From: Comamonadaceae bacterium
GTDB taxonomy: Bacteria; Pseudomonadota; Gammaproteobacteria; Burkholderiales; Burkholderiaceae_C
Direction: 5' to 3'
DNA: 64,000 nt
Assembly: GCA_947455145.1 (NCBI GenBank)
Contig: CANGME010000015.1
Span: forward strand, 47,624-111,623
In this document: piece after piece, positions 1-7,242 of the stretch
Layout: every line of letters starts with the position of its first letter
Numbering within the stretch: position 1 is the first letter of the stretch
Notes under the pieces: model-generated
Told to the model about the DNA's origin: nothing
What the model saw: the letters and a program-made list of their open reading frames with translations, nothing else
The model's database searches: none
Made by a program: the position numbers and the translations under genes

Positions 1-1
1 C

Positions 2-958
2 CCTTCCGGTGCTGTGCGCGACAAAGCGGCTTTCAAACGCGGCCTCAAGCGGCTTGAAACCTTAGGCCATCAAGTCGAAGTCGACGAGTCTGCGCTGGCC
101 AGCCATCTGCGCTTTGCCGGTGATGACGACACCCGTTTGGCCGCCATCCACCGTGCCGCAGCCAGTGGCGCGGATGTGGCAATGATCTCGCGCGGGGGCT
201 ACGGACTCACACGCTTGTTGGGTCGAATTCGCTACAAGTTGGTGGCCAAGGCCATCGACAAGGGCACGCGGTTTGTGGGAATGAGTGACTTCACCGCATT
301 TCAATGCGCTGTCTTGGCGCAGACAGGTCACACCACTTGGGCCGGCCCGTCTTTGTGCGAAGGGTTTGGCGTGGGTGGGCCAAGTGCCCCCGGTCAAGGT
401 CCAGACGACATCATGGAGGCCTGTTTTGATGACATGCTTTGTGGCCAAGGTGAAGGGAGTGGCTGGCGGCAGAACCTTGAGCCTGCCAAGGCTGCTTCAA
501 ATTTAGGGCCTGATCGTGCTATTAAGCAGGGCGTTTCATCCGATTTTCATATCAAAAATGCCTTGCTTTGGGGGGGCAACCTCTCGGTACTCTGCTCTTT
601 GGTCGGCACGCCTTATTGCCCGGCCATTCAAGTCGGTGTTTTGTTTTTGGAAGACATTGCCGAGCACCCTTACCGCATCGAGCGCATGCTGACACAACTG
701 CTCAACGCGGGCATCTTGGCTAAGCAAAAGGCCGTTGTTTTGGGCCAGTTCACAGATTACAAACTCAATTCGCACGACAAAGGTTTCAAGCTCCAAAGTG
801 TTGTGGATTGGCTTCGCACGCAAATCAAAATCCCAGTCCTGACCAACTTGCCGTTTGGCCACGTACAAACCAAAGTTCTGCTGCCTGTTGGTGCTCGAGT
901 TGATCTGGTGGTTCAGGGGCGAGATGCCTTGCTGCTATGGGGTGATGAGACTGAATAA
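2..958 (+). CDS. ldcA: LD-carboxypeptidase (muramoyltetrapeptide carboxypeptidase), 5' end outside window
   Basis: Peptidase S66 family enzyme that removes the terminal D-alanine from the tetrapeptide of recycled peptidoglycan in the cytoplasm. The reading frame is open to the window edge: the first visible residues PSGAVRD match the start of the family (usually preceded by a few residues and a Ser-Pro-Ser-Gly motif), so only about ten residues seem to be missing and the GTG at 14 is not the true start. The nucleophile serine lies in GMSDF about 90 residues in, and the charge-relay Glu and His are in FLEDIAEHPYRIERM and LPFGHVQ. The fold is complete to the C-terminus and the gene stops at TAA. 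The upstream neighbour is not visible. Family assignment is firm; the exact start cannot be seen. Confidence 0.9.
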   Translation, partial: PSGAVRDKAAFKRGLKRLETLGHQVEVDESALASHLRFAGDDDTRLAAIHRAAASGADVAMISRGGYGLTRLLGRIRYKLVAKAIDKGTRFVGMSDFTAFQCAVLAQTGHTTWAGPSLCEGFGVGGPSAPGQGPDDIMEACFDDMLCGQGEGSGWRQNLEPAKAASNLGPDRAIKQGVSSDFHIKNALLWGGNLSVLCSLVGTPYCPAIQVGVLFLEDIAEHPYRIERMLTQLLNAGILAKQKAVVLGQFTDYKLNSHDKGFKLQSVVDWLRTQIKIPVLTNLPFGHVQTKVLLPVGARVDLVVQGRDALLLWGDETE

Positions 959-1041
959 CATTTCAGTGACTTGTCATTTATTGCTTAGCTGTTGATTATT
1001 CAACTTAACATAATATACATCGTATGAAGTATTAATTGAGT

Positions 1042-1629
1042 TCAGCTGAATGACGTGAGTGGTCGGTTCTGAGCCAAACTCCAACCAGCAGTCACATTAC
1101 CCAAGACCTTCATGTCCGGCGTCTGAACGGCGTATTTCCAGACGATCTCGGTGAAGTTGAGCTTGAATTGTTCTGTCGGCATGTCGTCCGGGTGCGACTG
1201 GAACTGGATCTCGCTGATCAGTGCGTCACGCAACATGAAAGTCAGGATATTGCCCACCTGATCCCCCGAGTTACGCATGATGTAGATGTAGGATGGCGAG
1301 TCTTTGCCGCCCAGGGTTTTGGCCCGCAAGCATGAGTCGTACATCTTGACCGAGGTCTTGTCCACGTACTTGACGCAGGTGAACTCGGTGATCACGGGTC
1401 GCCCTGAGGTGCGTGCCGAGTTGCTCACATCGGTGGTCACCAGCTGCTTCATGCCATGGTGCACTGAGACCAGCTCAATGCACTGGCCAATAGGCTTGTT
1501 GGTGTAGCCGTTTTTGAACTCGGACTCCCAGTCCTTGCCCAGATTGATCAGGCTACCGCCTGTTGCCCAATCATTGCTGGCGGTGGGAAAGAGTGAGGGG
1601 TCGCCGGGTTGTAGCAGTATCAGGTCCAT
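1042..1629 (-). CDS. hcp: Hcp family type VI secretion tube protein (orphan)
   Basis: 195 residues. The core from about residue 50 onward is typical Hcp: IELVSVHHGMKQ, then TDVSNSARTSGRP, FTCVKYVDKTS, IYIMRNSG, FMLRDALISEIQF and LNFTEIVWKY. Hcp forms hexameric rings that stack into the tube fired by the type VI secretion system and can itself be an effector or carrier. The start has a strong ribosome site (AAGGAGAAC just before ATG). The segment between the first strand (MDLILLQ) and the core is longer than in the usual 160-170 residue Hcp, adding about 25-30 residues. No other type VI gene (tssB, tssC, vgrG, clpV) is in the window, so this copy is an orphan between ldcA and the 4.5S RNA gene. 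Family call firm; role inferred. Confidence 0.88.
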   Translation of the reverse strand: MDLILLQPGDPSLFPTASNDWATGGSLINLGKDWESEFKNGYTNKPIGQCIELVSVHHGMKQLVTTDVSNSARTSGRPVITEFTCVKYVDKTSVKMYDSCLRAKTLGGKDSPSYIYIMRNSGDQVGNILTFMLRDALISEIQFQSHPDDMPTEQFKLNFTEIVWKYAVQTPDMKVLGNVTAGWSLAQNRPLTSFS

Positions 1630-1943
1630 AGGTTCTCCTTATTTTGATGTTGATATGAGTTGCGTGCAGGGAATTATCGTGTCGGCTTGCTACCAACCGA
1701 ATCGAGGTGGTTAACTCTTCAGCTTAAAGCGGAAAGTGCCAACGCAAAAAGCCGAAGACTTTGAACGCACCTGGTGCGAGCCCCTTTCGCCCTTAACAGT
1801 CACCCAGCAGGCACTTGGGGCGCTTGAACATAAAAAATGTCGAGTGAGTTAGTGATGGCGGGTGAAAGAGCGGTTTGGCGTAAGGCTAGATCAGAGCTGC
1901 CCGATTAAAATTAAAGCGCACAAGAGCCTTTACAATAACCATC
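1630..1943. other. Non-coding gap between hcp and the 4.5S RNA gene
   Basis: About 310 bases without a convincing gene. It must hold the hcp promoter (reading left) and the promoter of the 4.5S RNA (reading right). The only element I can point to is TACAAT at 1931-1936, seven bases before the mapped RNA 5' end, which fits a -10 box. No clear -35 is seen at ideal spacing. Confidence 0.4.
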
Positions 1944-2037
1944 GACGGGCCTTCCCGCATGGTGAAGCGGCCAACCGAGTCAGATGGGGAACCAAGCAGC
2001 TCTAACTGTCGAGCCAGTGCCGGGGTCAAGGTCCGTC
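1944..2037 (+). ncRNA. ffs: 4.5S signal recognition particle RNA (small bacterial type)
   Basis: RNA scaffold of the SRP that binds Ffh and delivers nascent membrane proteins to FtsY. Ends pair perfectly over ten bases: GACGGGCCTT at 1944-1953 with AAGGTCCGTC at 2028-2037 (one G-U). The domain IV core is intact: GTCAGA, apical stem TGG-GGAA-CCA with the GGAA tetraloop, then AGCAGC, forming the symmetric loop. Compared with E. coli (GTCAGG-TCC-GGAA-GGA-AGCAGC) the apical stem pairs are swapped but complementary. A T-rich stretch follows at once (2041-2051) and a -10-like TACAAT precedes. About 94 bases, somewhat shorter than E. coli (114). Ends are taken from pairing, not from data. Confidence 0.9.
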
Positions 2038-2057
2038 ACCTTTTATTTTTTTAATTC
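2038..2057 (+). terminator. T-rich end of the 4.5S RNA transcript
   Basis: The closing stem of the RNA is followed by ACC and then a run of T with one A (TTTTATTTTTTT). The RNA's own terminal helix would serve as the terminator stem. Confidence 0.5.
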
Positions 2058-2120
2058 TTGAATCTATTGGTGTGGTCTTGGGGCATAACCATCATAGGTC
2101 GCAAACTCTGCTGCTCCTGC

Positions 2121-3443
2121 TCACGAGCGTGTCCTAGAAGCGCTAGCTTGGGCTTTTATCCAACGCACGGCCTCCTCCCCCGCAACCTTGCCACTGGCAA
2201 AACACGCGGACAGCAGGTAACCGCCCGTGGGGGCTTCCCAATCCAGCATCTCGCCTGCACAAAACACGCCGGGCAGCGCCTGCAACATCAACGCATCATT
2301 AAGCACTTCAAACGGAACACCACCGGCGCTGCTGATAGCCTCGTCCAGCGGTCGAGCGGCCACTAGGCGAAGTGGCAGCACTTTGATGGCGGCGGCCAGT
2401 TGGGCGGGCTGATTCAATTCGTCTTTGCTCAAAATCTCATGCAACAAAGCCATCTTGATGCCATCCAGACTGAGGCGGCTTTTCAGGTGGCTGGAGAGCG
2501 AACGCGAACCGCGTGGGTGGCTGACCTCGGCCAGCACGCGCTCGGGAGAATGGTCGGGCAGTAAGTCCAGCAACAAAGTTGCCTGGCCGTGGGCCAGGAT
2601 GTCGTCACGCAGGAGGCTGGATGCGGCGTAAATCAGACTGCCCTCCACGCCCGTTTGCGTCGCCACAAACTCGCCTTTGCGCTTAAAGGATTGACCCGTT
2701 GAGGCGGAGAAAGCAATGGCCACCGACTTGAGCGGCTGGCCTGCAAAGCGGCTGGTGAAGTGTTCGCTCCAGCCTACCGTGTCGGCCATGGCCGTTCTGG
2801 CGGGTGAGGCCACATCAAAACCGCAATTCGCGGGCAGCAGCGGTGCAACCTGAACGCCGCGCGCCGCCAGCAGTGGCACCCAGGCCCCGTTGGAGCCTAG
2901 ACGCGCCCAGCTACCACCGCCCAGGGCCAGCACCACGGCGTCGGCGGTCATGTCCACTTCGCCCTGCGGTGTTTCAAAGCGCAGCGTGTGGCCGTCTGCG
3001 GCCCAGCCCAGCCAACGGTGGCGCATGTGAAAGCGCACGCCGCCCTCTTCCACTTGCGTTGACGCCTTCGGCTCAGTGGGGTGACGCAAGCGATGTAACC
3101 AGGCCCGCAGCAGCGGCGCGGCCTTCATGTCAGTGGGAAAAACGCGGCCAGACGTGCCGATGAAGGTCTCGATGCCCAAGCCCTTGGTCCAAGCTCGCAG
3201 TTGGTCAGGGCCAAAGCCCTTTAGCAAGCGCTCTATCTGCGGACGGCGCGCGCCAAAGCGAGAGGCAAAACGCTCTGCGTCTTCCGAATGCGTGAGGTTG
3301 AGGCCGCCCTTGCCCGCCAGCAAAAACTTGCGGCCTACCGAAGGCATGGCGTCATACAGATGCACTGCCACACCCGCATCCATCAGCACCTGGGCCGCCA
3401 TCAATCCTGCCGGTCCACCGCCGATGATTGCTACTTTTTTCAT
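2121..3443 (-). CDS. NAD(P)/FAD-dependent flavoprotein, HI0933/BaiN superfamily (PP_4765-like)
   Basis: 440 residues. The N-terminus MKKVAIIGGGPAGLMAAQ is a Rossmann dinucleotide-binding motif (GxGxxG) followed by GRKFLLAGKGGLNLTHSE, the hallmark of the HI0933/BaiN flavoprotein superfamily, and a C-terminal FAD segment (GVFCAGEMLDWEAPTGGYLLSACFASG). The pattern is closest to the subfamily known as TIGR03862 (PP_4765 type). Function is unknown; relatives are presumed oxidoreductases. The start is supported by AAAGGA upstream. It lies 18 bases downstream of addA on the same strand and could be co-transcribed, with no evident functional link. Confidence 0.85.
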   Translation of the reverse strand: MKKVAIIGGGPAGLMAAQVLMDAGVAVHLYDAMPSVGRKFLLAGKGGLNLTHSEDAERFASRFGARRPQIERLLKGFGPDQLRAWTKGLGIETFIGTSGRVFPTDMKAAPLLRAWLHRLRHPTEPKASTQVEEGGVRFHMRHRWLGWAADGHTLRFETPQGEVDMTADAVVLALGGGSWARLGSNGAWVPLLAARGVQVAPLLPANCGFDVASPARTAMADTVGWSEHFTSRFAGQPLKSVAIAFSASTGQSFKRKGEFVATQTGVEGSLIYAASSLLRDDILAHGQATLLLDLLPDHSPERVLAEVSHPRGSRSLSSHLKSRLSLDGIKMALLHEILSKDELNQPAQLAAAIKVLPLRLVAARPLDEAISSAGGVPFEVLNDALMLQALPGVFCAGEMLDWEAPTGGYLLSACFASGKVAGEEAVRWIKAQASASRTRS

Positions 3444-3461
3444 TTTTTTCCTTTGGGTTTC

Positions 3462-6400
3462 TCAGTCATTCAAGGCGTCGAGTGTGCCTTGTGCGCTGAG
3501 AAACGCCGCCTTGACCGTCTGGCCGGGGTAAATCGCCTGCACGGCGTTGCGATAGTTGGTGAGTTGAGCCACTAGATCGGATTGGTCCAGGGCATGGGCG
3601 GCGGATTTGTAATCCAGCACCCACCATGTACCTCTCTCTGTGGCTTGCGGCTTGCGATGTACCAGACGATCGATCCGCCGCGCGCTACCCGCCACTGTGA
3701 GAGCGACCTCATTGCCGTGCCAGTCGATTTGAGCGGCGTCCCAAGCCCAAGCCCCTTCGCCGCTCAGAATGCGCTGCGCCATGGCTGCGGCCTGAATGGC
3801 CTGCTGGGCGTCCAGCACAAACTCGTGGGCAACTTGCTGCACCTGCGCATCCGGGCAGGTGCGCGCACCCAAGGAGGCCCACTCCAGCAGTCGGTGCATG
3901 GCTTGGCCGATGAGGGATTGAGGCGATTCAGTTGCTATTGATTTGGTAGCCATTTCTGTAAGTGCGAATTGGCCTTGGGGAAGAATTGGCAATAAAAATG
4001 GTTTGGATTTCGAGGTCACAGTCAGCCCTTCGACATGCTCAGGGTGAACGGCGCTTGGCTCCAGAGCAACTGGGGTGGGTATCGCCTCTTCGGGAATGCC
4101 TTCACACCCACCCTGCAGCCGCTGCCACCAACTCGCCTCGTTGGCACGGTGCGGCTGTACCGACGACAACACCAAGCGCTGGCGGGCACGCGTCATCGCC
4201 ACGTAAAGACCATTGAGTTCTTCACGCTGGCGGGCCTGCCCCTCAGTGGTCAGGGCGGGCTCGGCGCTGGCAGGGGCGCGGGTTTCACTGGCCAAGAACA
4301 TGAAGCTTTGGGGCGCTATGGCCTCGCCCGGCCAATCGACCAGCACGCCCATGGTCTGGGCCTTAGGCGCAGGGGCATCGGTGTCGAGCAGCAGCACCAG
4401 CTTGGCTTCCAGCCCCTTGGCCCCGTGCACGGTGAGTAGGCGCACGGCGTCTGCGTTGGCCCACTCCGGCGCTTTGACGCCACCGGCCTTGAGCGTGCGC
4501 ACCAGGGCATAGGGCGTGGCGTACCGCCCACGGTCCATTTGCAACACGGCCGTTAACAGCGCTTGCAAATTGGCCAGCACACTGTCTCTTAGAGCATCGG
4601 GCGCAGCCGCCGCAAAGCGGGCCAGAACATCACCGTGCTGGTAGATGGCGTCCATCGCGTCGTGCGGTGGGAGGGTGTCTAGCCAGCCTTTGTATTTCAG
4701 TAAAGTGGCTCCAACGCCTTTTAATTCGGGCGTAAGAAGTTCCTCTTTTTGTAGCAAGTCGAACCAACTCCCTCGCTTGCTACCGTCATTCCCGCGCAGG
4801 TGGGAAGCCAGTTCAATCAGCCCTTCATCACCCACGCCAAACAAGGGTGATTTGAGTGCGCGGGCCAGTGACAGGTCATGCGCCGGTGAGACCAGCGCAT
4901 CGATAAGGGCCACGATGTCTTGCACCTCGGGGGCTTCGCCCAGGTCGGTTTTTTCGGGTTGCTGGGCGGGGATGTGCAGCGCACGCAGCTCGTCTTGCAT
5001 GACGGCCAGCCGGTCGCGTTTGCGTGAGAGCACCATGATGTCGCGTGGGTGCAAGCCATCTGCGATCTGCTGTGCCAGCCAGCGGGCGGCTTGGCGGCAC
5101 TCCAGCGTGCGCAGGGTTTCTTCGGGTAGCTCCTGCGGGGTGGTGAGGCTGTCGCGCCAGCCCTCGGGAGCATGCGCGTGAGATTCGCCCTCTTGCGTGT
5201 CAGCTGAGGGGCGTGCGATCTGCGGCAGACGCAGCACGGCCCCGGTGGCGGTCGATTCCGTGGTGTGGGCGCGAAAGCCGTGGAATTCGCCCTGCGCTTG
5301 GGCCTGCATCATCACCTCGTTCACCAGTTGCATCACCGGGGGCGCGTTGCGCCGCGTGTGGTCGCAGCTCAAGCGCTCGCCGTTCAAATGATCCACCACA
5401 AACTGCTGCGCGGCGATGAAGACCTGTGGCTCGGCACGGCGAAAGCGATAGATGCTTTGCTTAGGGTCGCCCACGATGAAGACGCTGGGCGCTTGTGCCC
5501 CGCCACCCGTGCCCGCGTAGCCGCTGAGCCAGGCCTGTAGCGCCTGCCATTGCAGCGGGTTGGTGTCTTGAAATTCGTCAATCAGCAGGTGGCGGATGCG
5601 CGCGTCCAGCCGCTCTTGCACCCAGCCGCCCAACACAGGGTCTGACAGCAGGTGCAAGGCCGCACGCTCCACGTCGTTCATGTCCACCCAACCGCGCTCG
5701 CGTTTGATATCGCCAAAAGCGGCAATCATCACCCGTGTGAGCCGCGCCATGCGCTGCTGGTAGAGCCAGGCTTCGTGCTGAGCTTGGGCGGCCTGCACGC
5801 GCAGCAGTTGCGTTTGGGCCTCACGCACCTGCGCTATACCGGGTACTTTGTCGGTGAATTTTCGCGCGCTGCCGTCTTTGGTGAGCAGTGCCGTCAGCAC
5901 GCCTTGTGCGTCGGCATTGGTGAGTGCGACTTCCAGCTCGCCACCTTTGGCGCTGAAGCTGGGTTGAGGGGCGCGGCCCAGGGTTTGGGCGACTAGCCAT
6001 AGGGCGGCGAGCAGAGGGTGATCAGCGCCTTTCGCCCTGAGCAGGTCTAAGGGTTCAGAAGGCTTCGACGGGTTCAGCCCGAACGGTACGGTTTCCATCA
6101 AATCAGGAAACTGCTCGCTGAAATGCGACATCGATGTTTCAAGCACGCCATTCGCATCGGCCAGCGCAAATTCCACACGCTTGCTCAGCGCGGCTTCGAG
6201 GGCTTTTTCGGCCTGGAAGCGGCCATGGCTGCGCACAACGGCTTCGAAGTCTTGCCGCGCGGCTTGGCTCTGCGCGTCGTCTTTCAGCAGCGCCGCATAA
6301 AAGCGCCGCCACACCAGCGCCACAGCGCGCGAGTCGTCTTCCAGTAGCTCGTAATTGGCGGGCAAGCTCAAGCCCTCCAGCACAGCCAGGGGTGCGGCGC

Positions 6401-6836
6401 GCAGCAGGGCCGCAAACCAACTGTGGAAGGTGCGGATCTGCACCGGGCGGCCTTGAAGCAGCAGGGATTGGTATAAATTTTGTAGCGGCTCACGCAGGTT
6501 CTGCGAGGCTTGTGGGCTTAAACCGCGAATTAAAAGTTCTTTTTCAAGTTGCTCGGGCGTGGCTTTTGAAAACTGCACCAGCCATTCGTTCAAGCGCTGG
6601 CGCATCTCACCCGCCGCCTTCTTGGTGAAGGTGATGGCCAAGATTTCATGGGCTTCGCTGCCGGCCAGTAGGGCTCGCAAGATGCGAGAGACGAGCATCC
6701 AGGTTTTGCCTGCGCCGGCACAGGCTTCTACAGCCACACTGCGGGCGGGGTCGCAGGCTATGGCGTAGAAGGATTGGCTTGTGACTTGGGTGTTGTTGTG
6801 TTCGTAGGCGGCGGATGGGGCTTGATGGGTTGTCAT
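3462..6836 (-). CDS. addA: AddA-type UvrD/Rep helicase-nuclease
   Basis: Helicase-nuclease subunit that with AddB resects double-strand DNA breaks for RecA-dependent repair, replacing RecBCD. Visible in order: Walker A VEACAGAGKTWML near residue 40, ITFTKKAAGEMRQR, motif II LLIDEFQDTNPLQW, motif III FIVGDPKQSIYRFRRA, motif VI LYVAMTRARQRL, and a C-terminal PD-(D/E)xK nuclease motif WVLDYKSA about 50 residues from the end. About 1124 residues. I take ATG at 6836 (GGGGAG upstream); an in-frame ATG at 6866 would add ten residues. Two stretches of coding sequence match a dispersed palindromic repeat (translated as AVHPEHVEGL near 4025-4052, and a variant near 6061-6087). addB lies upstream on the same strand across a repeat-filled gap. 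Confidence 0.88.
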   Translation of the reverse strand: MTTHQAPSAAYEHNNTQVTSQSFYAIACDPARSVAVEACAGAGKTWMLVSRILRALLAGSEAHEILAITFTKKAAGEMRQRLNEWLVQFSKATPEQLEKELLIRGLSPQASQNLREPLQNLYQSLLLQGRPVQIRTFHSWFAALLRAAPLAVLEGLSLPANYELLEDDSRAVALVWRRFYAALLKDDAQSQAARQDFEAVVRSHGRFQAEKALEAALSKRVEFALADANGVLETSMSHFSEQFPDLMETVPFGLNPSKPSEPLDLLRAKGADHPLLAALWLVAQTLGRAPQPSFSAKGGELEVALTNADAQGVLTALLTKDGSARKFTDKVPGIAQVREAQTQLLRVQAAQAQHEAWLYQQRMARLTRVMIAAFGDIKRERGWVDMNDVERAALHLLSDPVLGGWVQERLDARIRHLLIDEFQDTNPLQWQALQAWLSGYAGTGGGAQAPSVFIVGDPKQSIYRFRRAEPQVFIAAQQFVVDHLNGERLSCDHTRRNAPPVMQLVNEVMMQAQAQGEFHGFRAHTTESTATGAVLRLPQIARPSADTQEGESHAHAPEGWRDSLTTPQELPEETLRTLECRQAARWLAQQIADGLHPRDIMVLSRKRDRLAVMQDELRALHIPAQQPEKTDLGEAPEVQDIVALIDALVSPAHDLSLARALKSPLFGVGDEGLIELASHLRGNDGSKRGSWFDLLQKEELLTPELKGVGATLLKYKGWLDTLPPHDAMDAIYQHGDVLARFAAAAPDALRDSVLANLQALLTAVLQMDRGRYATPYALVRTLKAGGVKAPEWANADAVRLLTVHGAKGLEAKLVLLLDTDAPAPKAQTMGVLVDWPGEAIAPQSFMFLASETRAPASAEPALTTEGQARQREELNGLYVAMTRARQRLVLSSVQPHRANEASWWQRLQGGCEGIPEEAIPTPVALEPSAVHPEHVEGLTVTSKSKPFLLPILPQGQFALTEMATKSIATESPQSLIGQAMHRLLEWASLGARTCPDAQVQQVAHEFVLDAQQAIQAAAMAQRILSGEGAWAWDAAQIDWHGNEVALTVAGSARRIDRLVHRKPQATERGTWWVLDYKSAAHALDQSDLVAQLTNYRNAVQAIYPGQTVKAAFLSAQGTLDALND
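4025..4052. repeat. REP-like half element inside addA
   Basis: CCCTTCGACATGCTCAGGGT followed by GAACGGCG, one arm of the palindromic repeat family also present at 7025-7083 and 9140-9190. It is kept in frame and translated as part of AddA. Confidence 0.6.
6061..6087. repeat. Variant REP-like half element inside addA
   Basis: GGCTTCGACGGGTTCAGCCC followed by GAACGGT resembles the arm CTTCGACAAGCTCAGGGCGA of the other copies but differs in the middle. It is in frame within addA. The match is weaker than for the other copies. Confidence 0.4.
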
Positions 6837-6886
6837 GGGGATGGGCTCCCCTGGGCTGGTTGGCATTGGTTTATTTGTTTTTGCTG

Positions 6887-7222
6887 GCGCAAGACCTCGC
6901 CTTCCCCCCCTATCCCCCCCCGCCCCCTTTCCACCCCCGCCGGGGCGGAAAGGGGGAGCCGGATTTGACCCCGCGATGAATGGGTGACCTGCCTATGAAA
7001 AATTTTTAATTTTGTAGCCAACCTCCGTTCGGGCTGAGCTTGTCGAAGCCTTGCAAACCCTTCGACAAGCTCAGGGCGAACGGTGCGAATGAACGAGCGT
7101 GACCCAAAACCGCTCCCAGGCAGTCCCTCAATTAACCGCGCGGTCAAATGAGGCTCCCCTTTCCACCCCGGCGGGGGTGGAAAGGGGCGGGGGGGATAGG
7201 GGGGGAAGGCGAGGTCTTGCGC
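6887..7222. repeat. Large inverted repeat with C/G-run arms (nested palindromes)
   Basis: The left arm (6887-6960) runs from GCGCAAGACCTCGCCTTCC through C-runs of 7, 8 and 5 to CCACCCCCGCCGGGG. The right arm (7150-7222) is its near-perfect reverse complement ending GGCGAGGTCTTGCGC. Each arm also has its own small palindrome (CTTTCCACCCCCGCC against a GGAAAG half). The arms would form a long cruciform or RNA hairpin, and the G-runs fit the pattern of a G-quadruplex on one strand of each arm. Confidence 0.75.
7025..7083. repeat. REP-like palindrome, full copy
   Basis: Two inverted arms, CCGTTCGGGCTGAGCTTGTC... and ...CTTCGACAAGCTCAGGGCGA, separated by a short loop. This is the full hairpin form of the element found inside addA and addB, lying here between the large inverted repeat arms. 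Confidence 0.75.
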
Positions 7223-7242
7223 AAGCAAACCAAAAAGAACAA

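Larger units (their letters stand above)
6837..7242. other. Repeat-filled gap between addB and addA
   Basis: About 400 bases with no gene. It is almost wholly made of repeats: two inverted arms of about 73 bases at 6887-6960 and 7150-7222, and a palindromic REP-like element between them. Open frames across it are by-products of the repeats. Confidence 0.7.
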
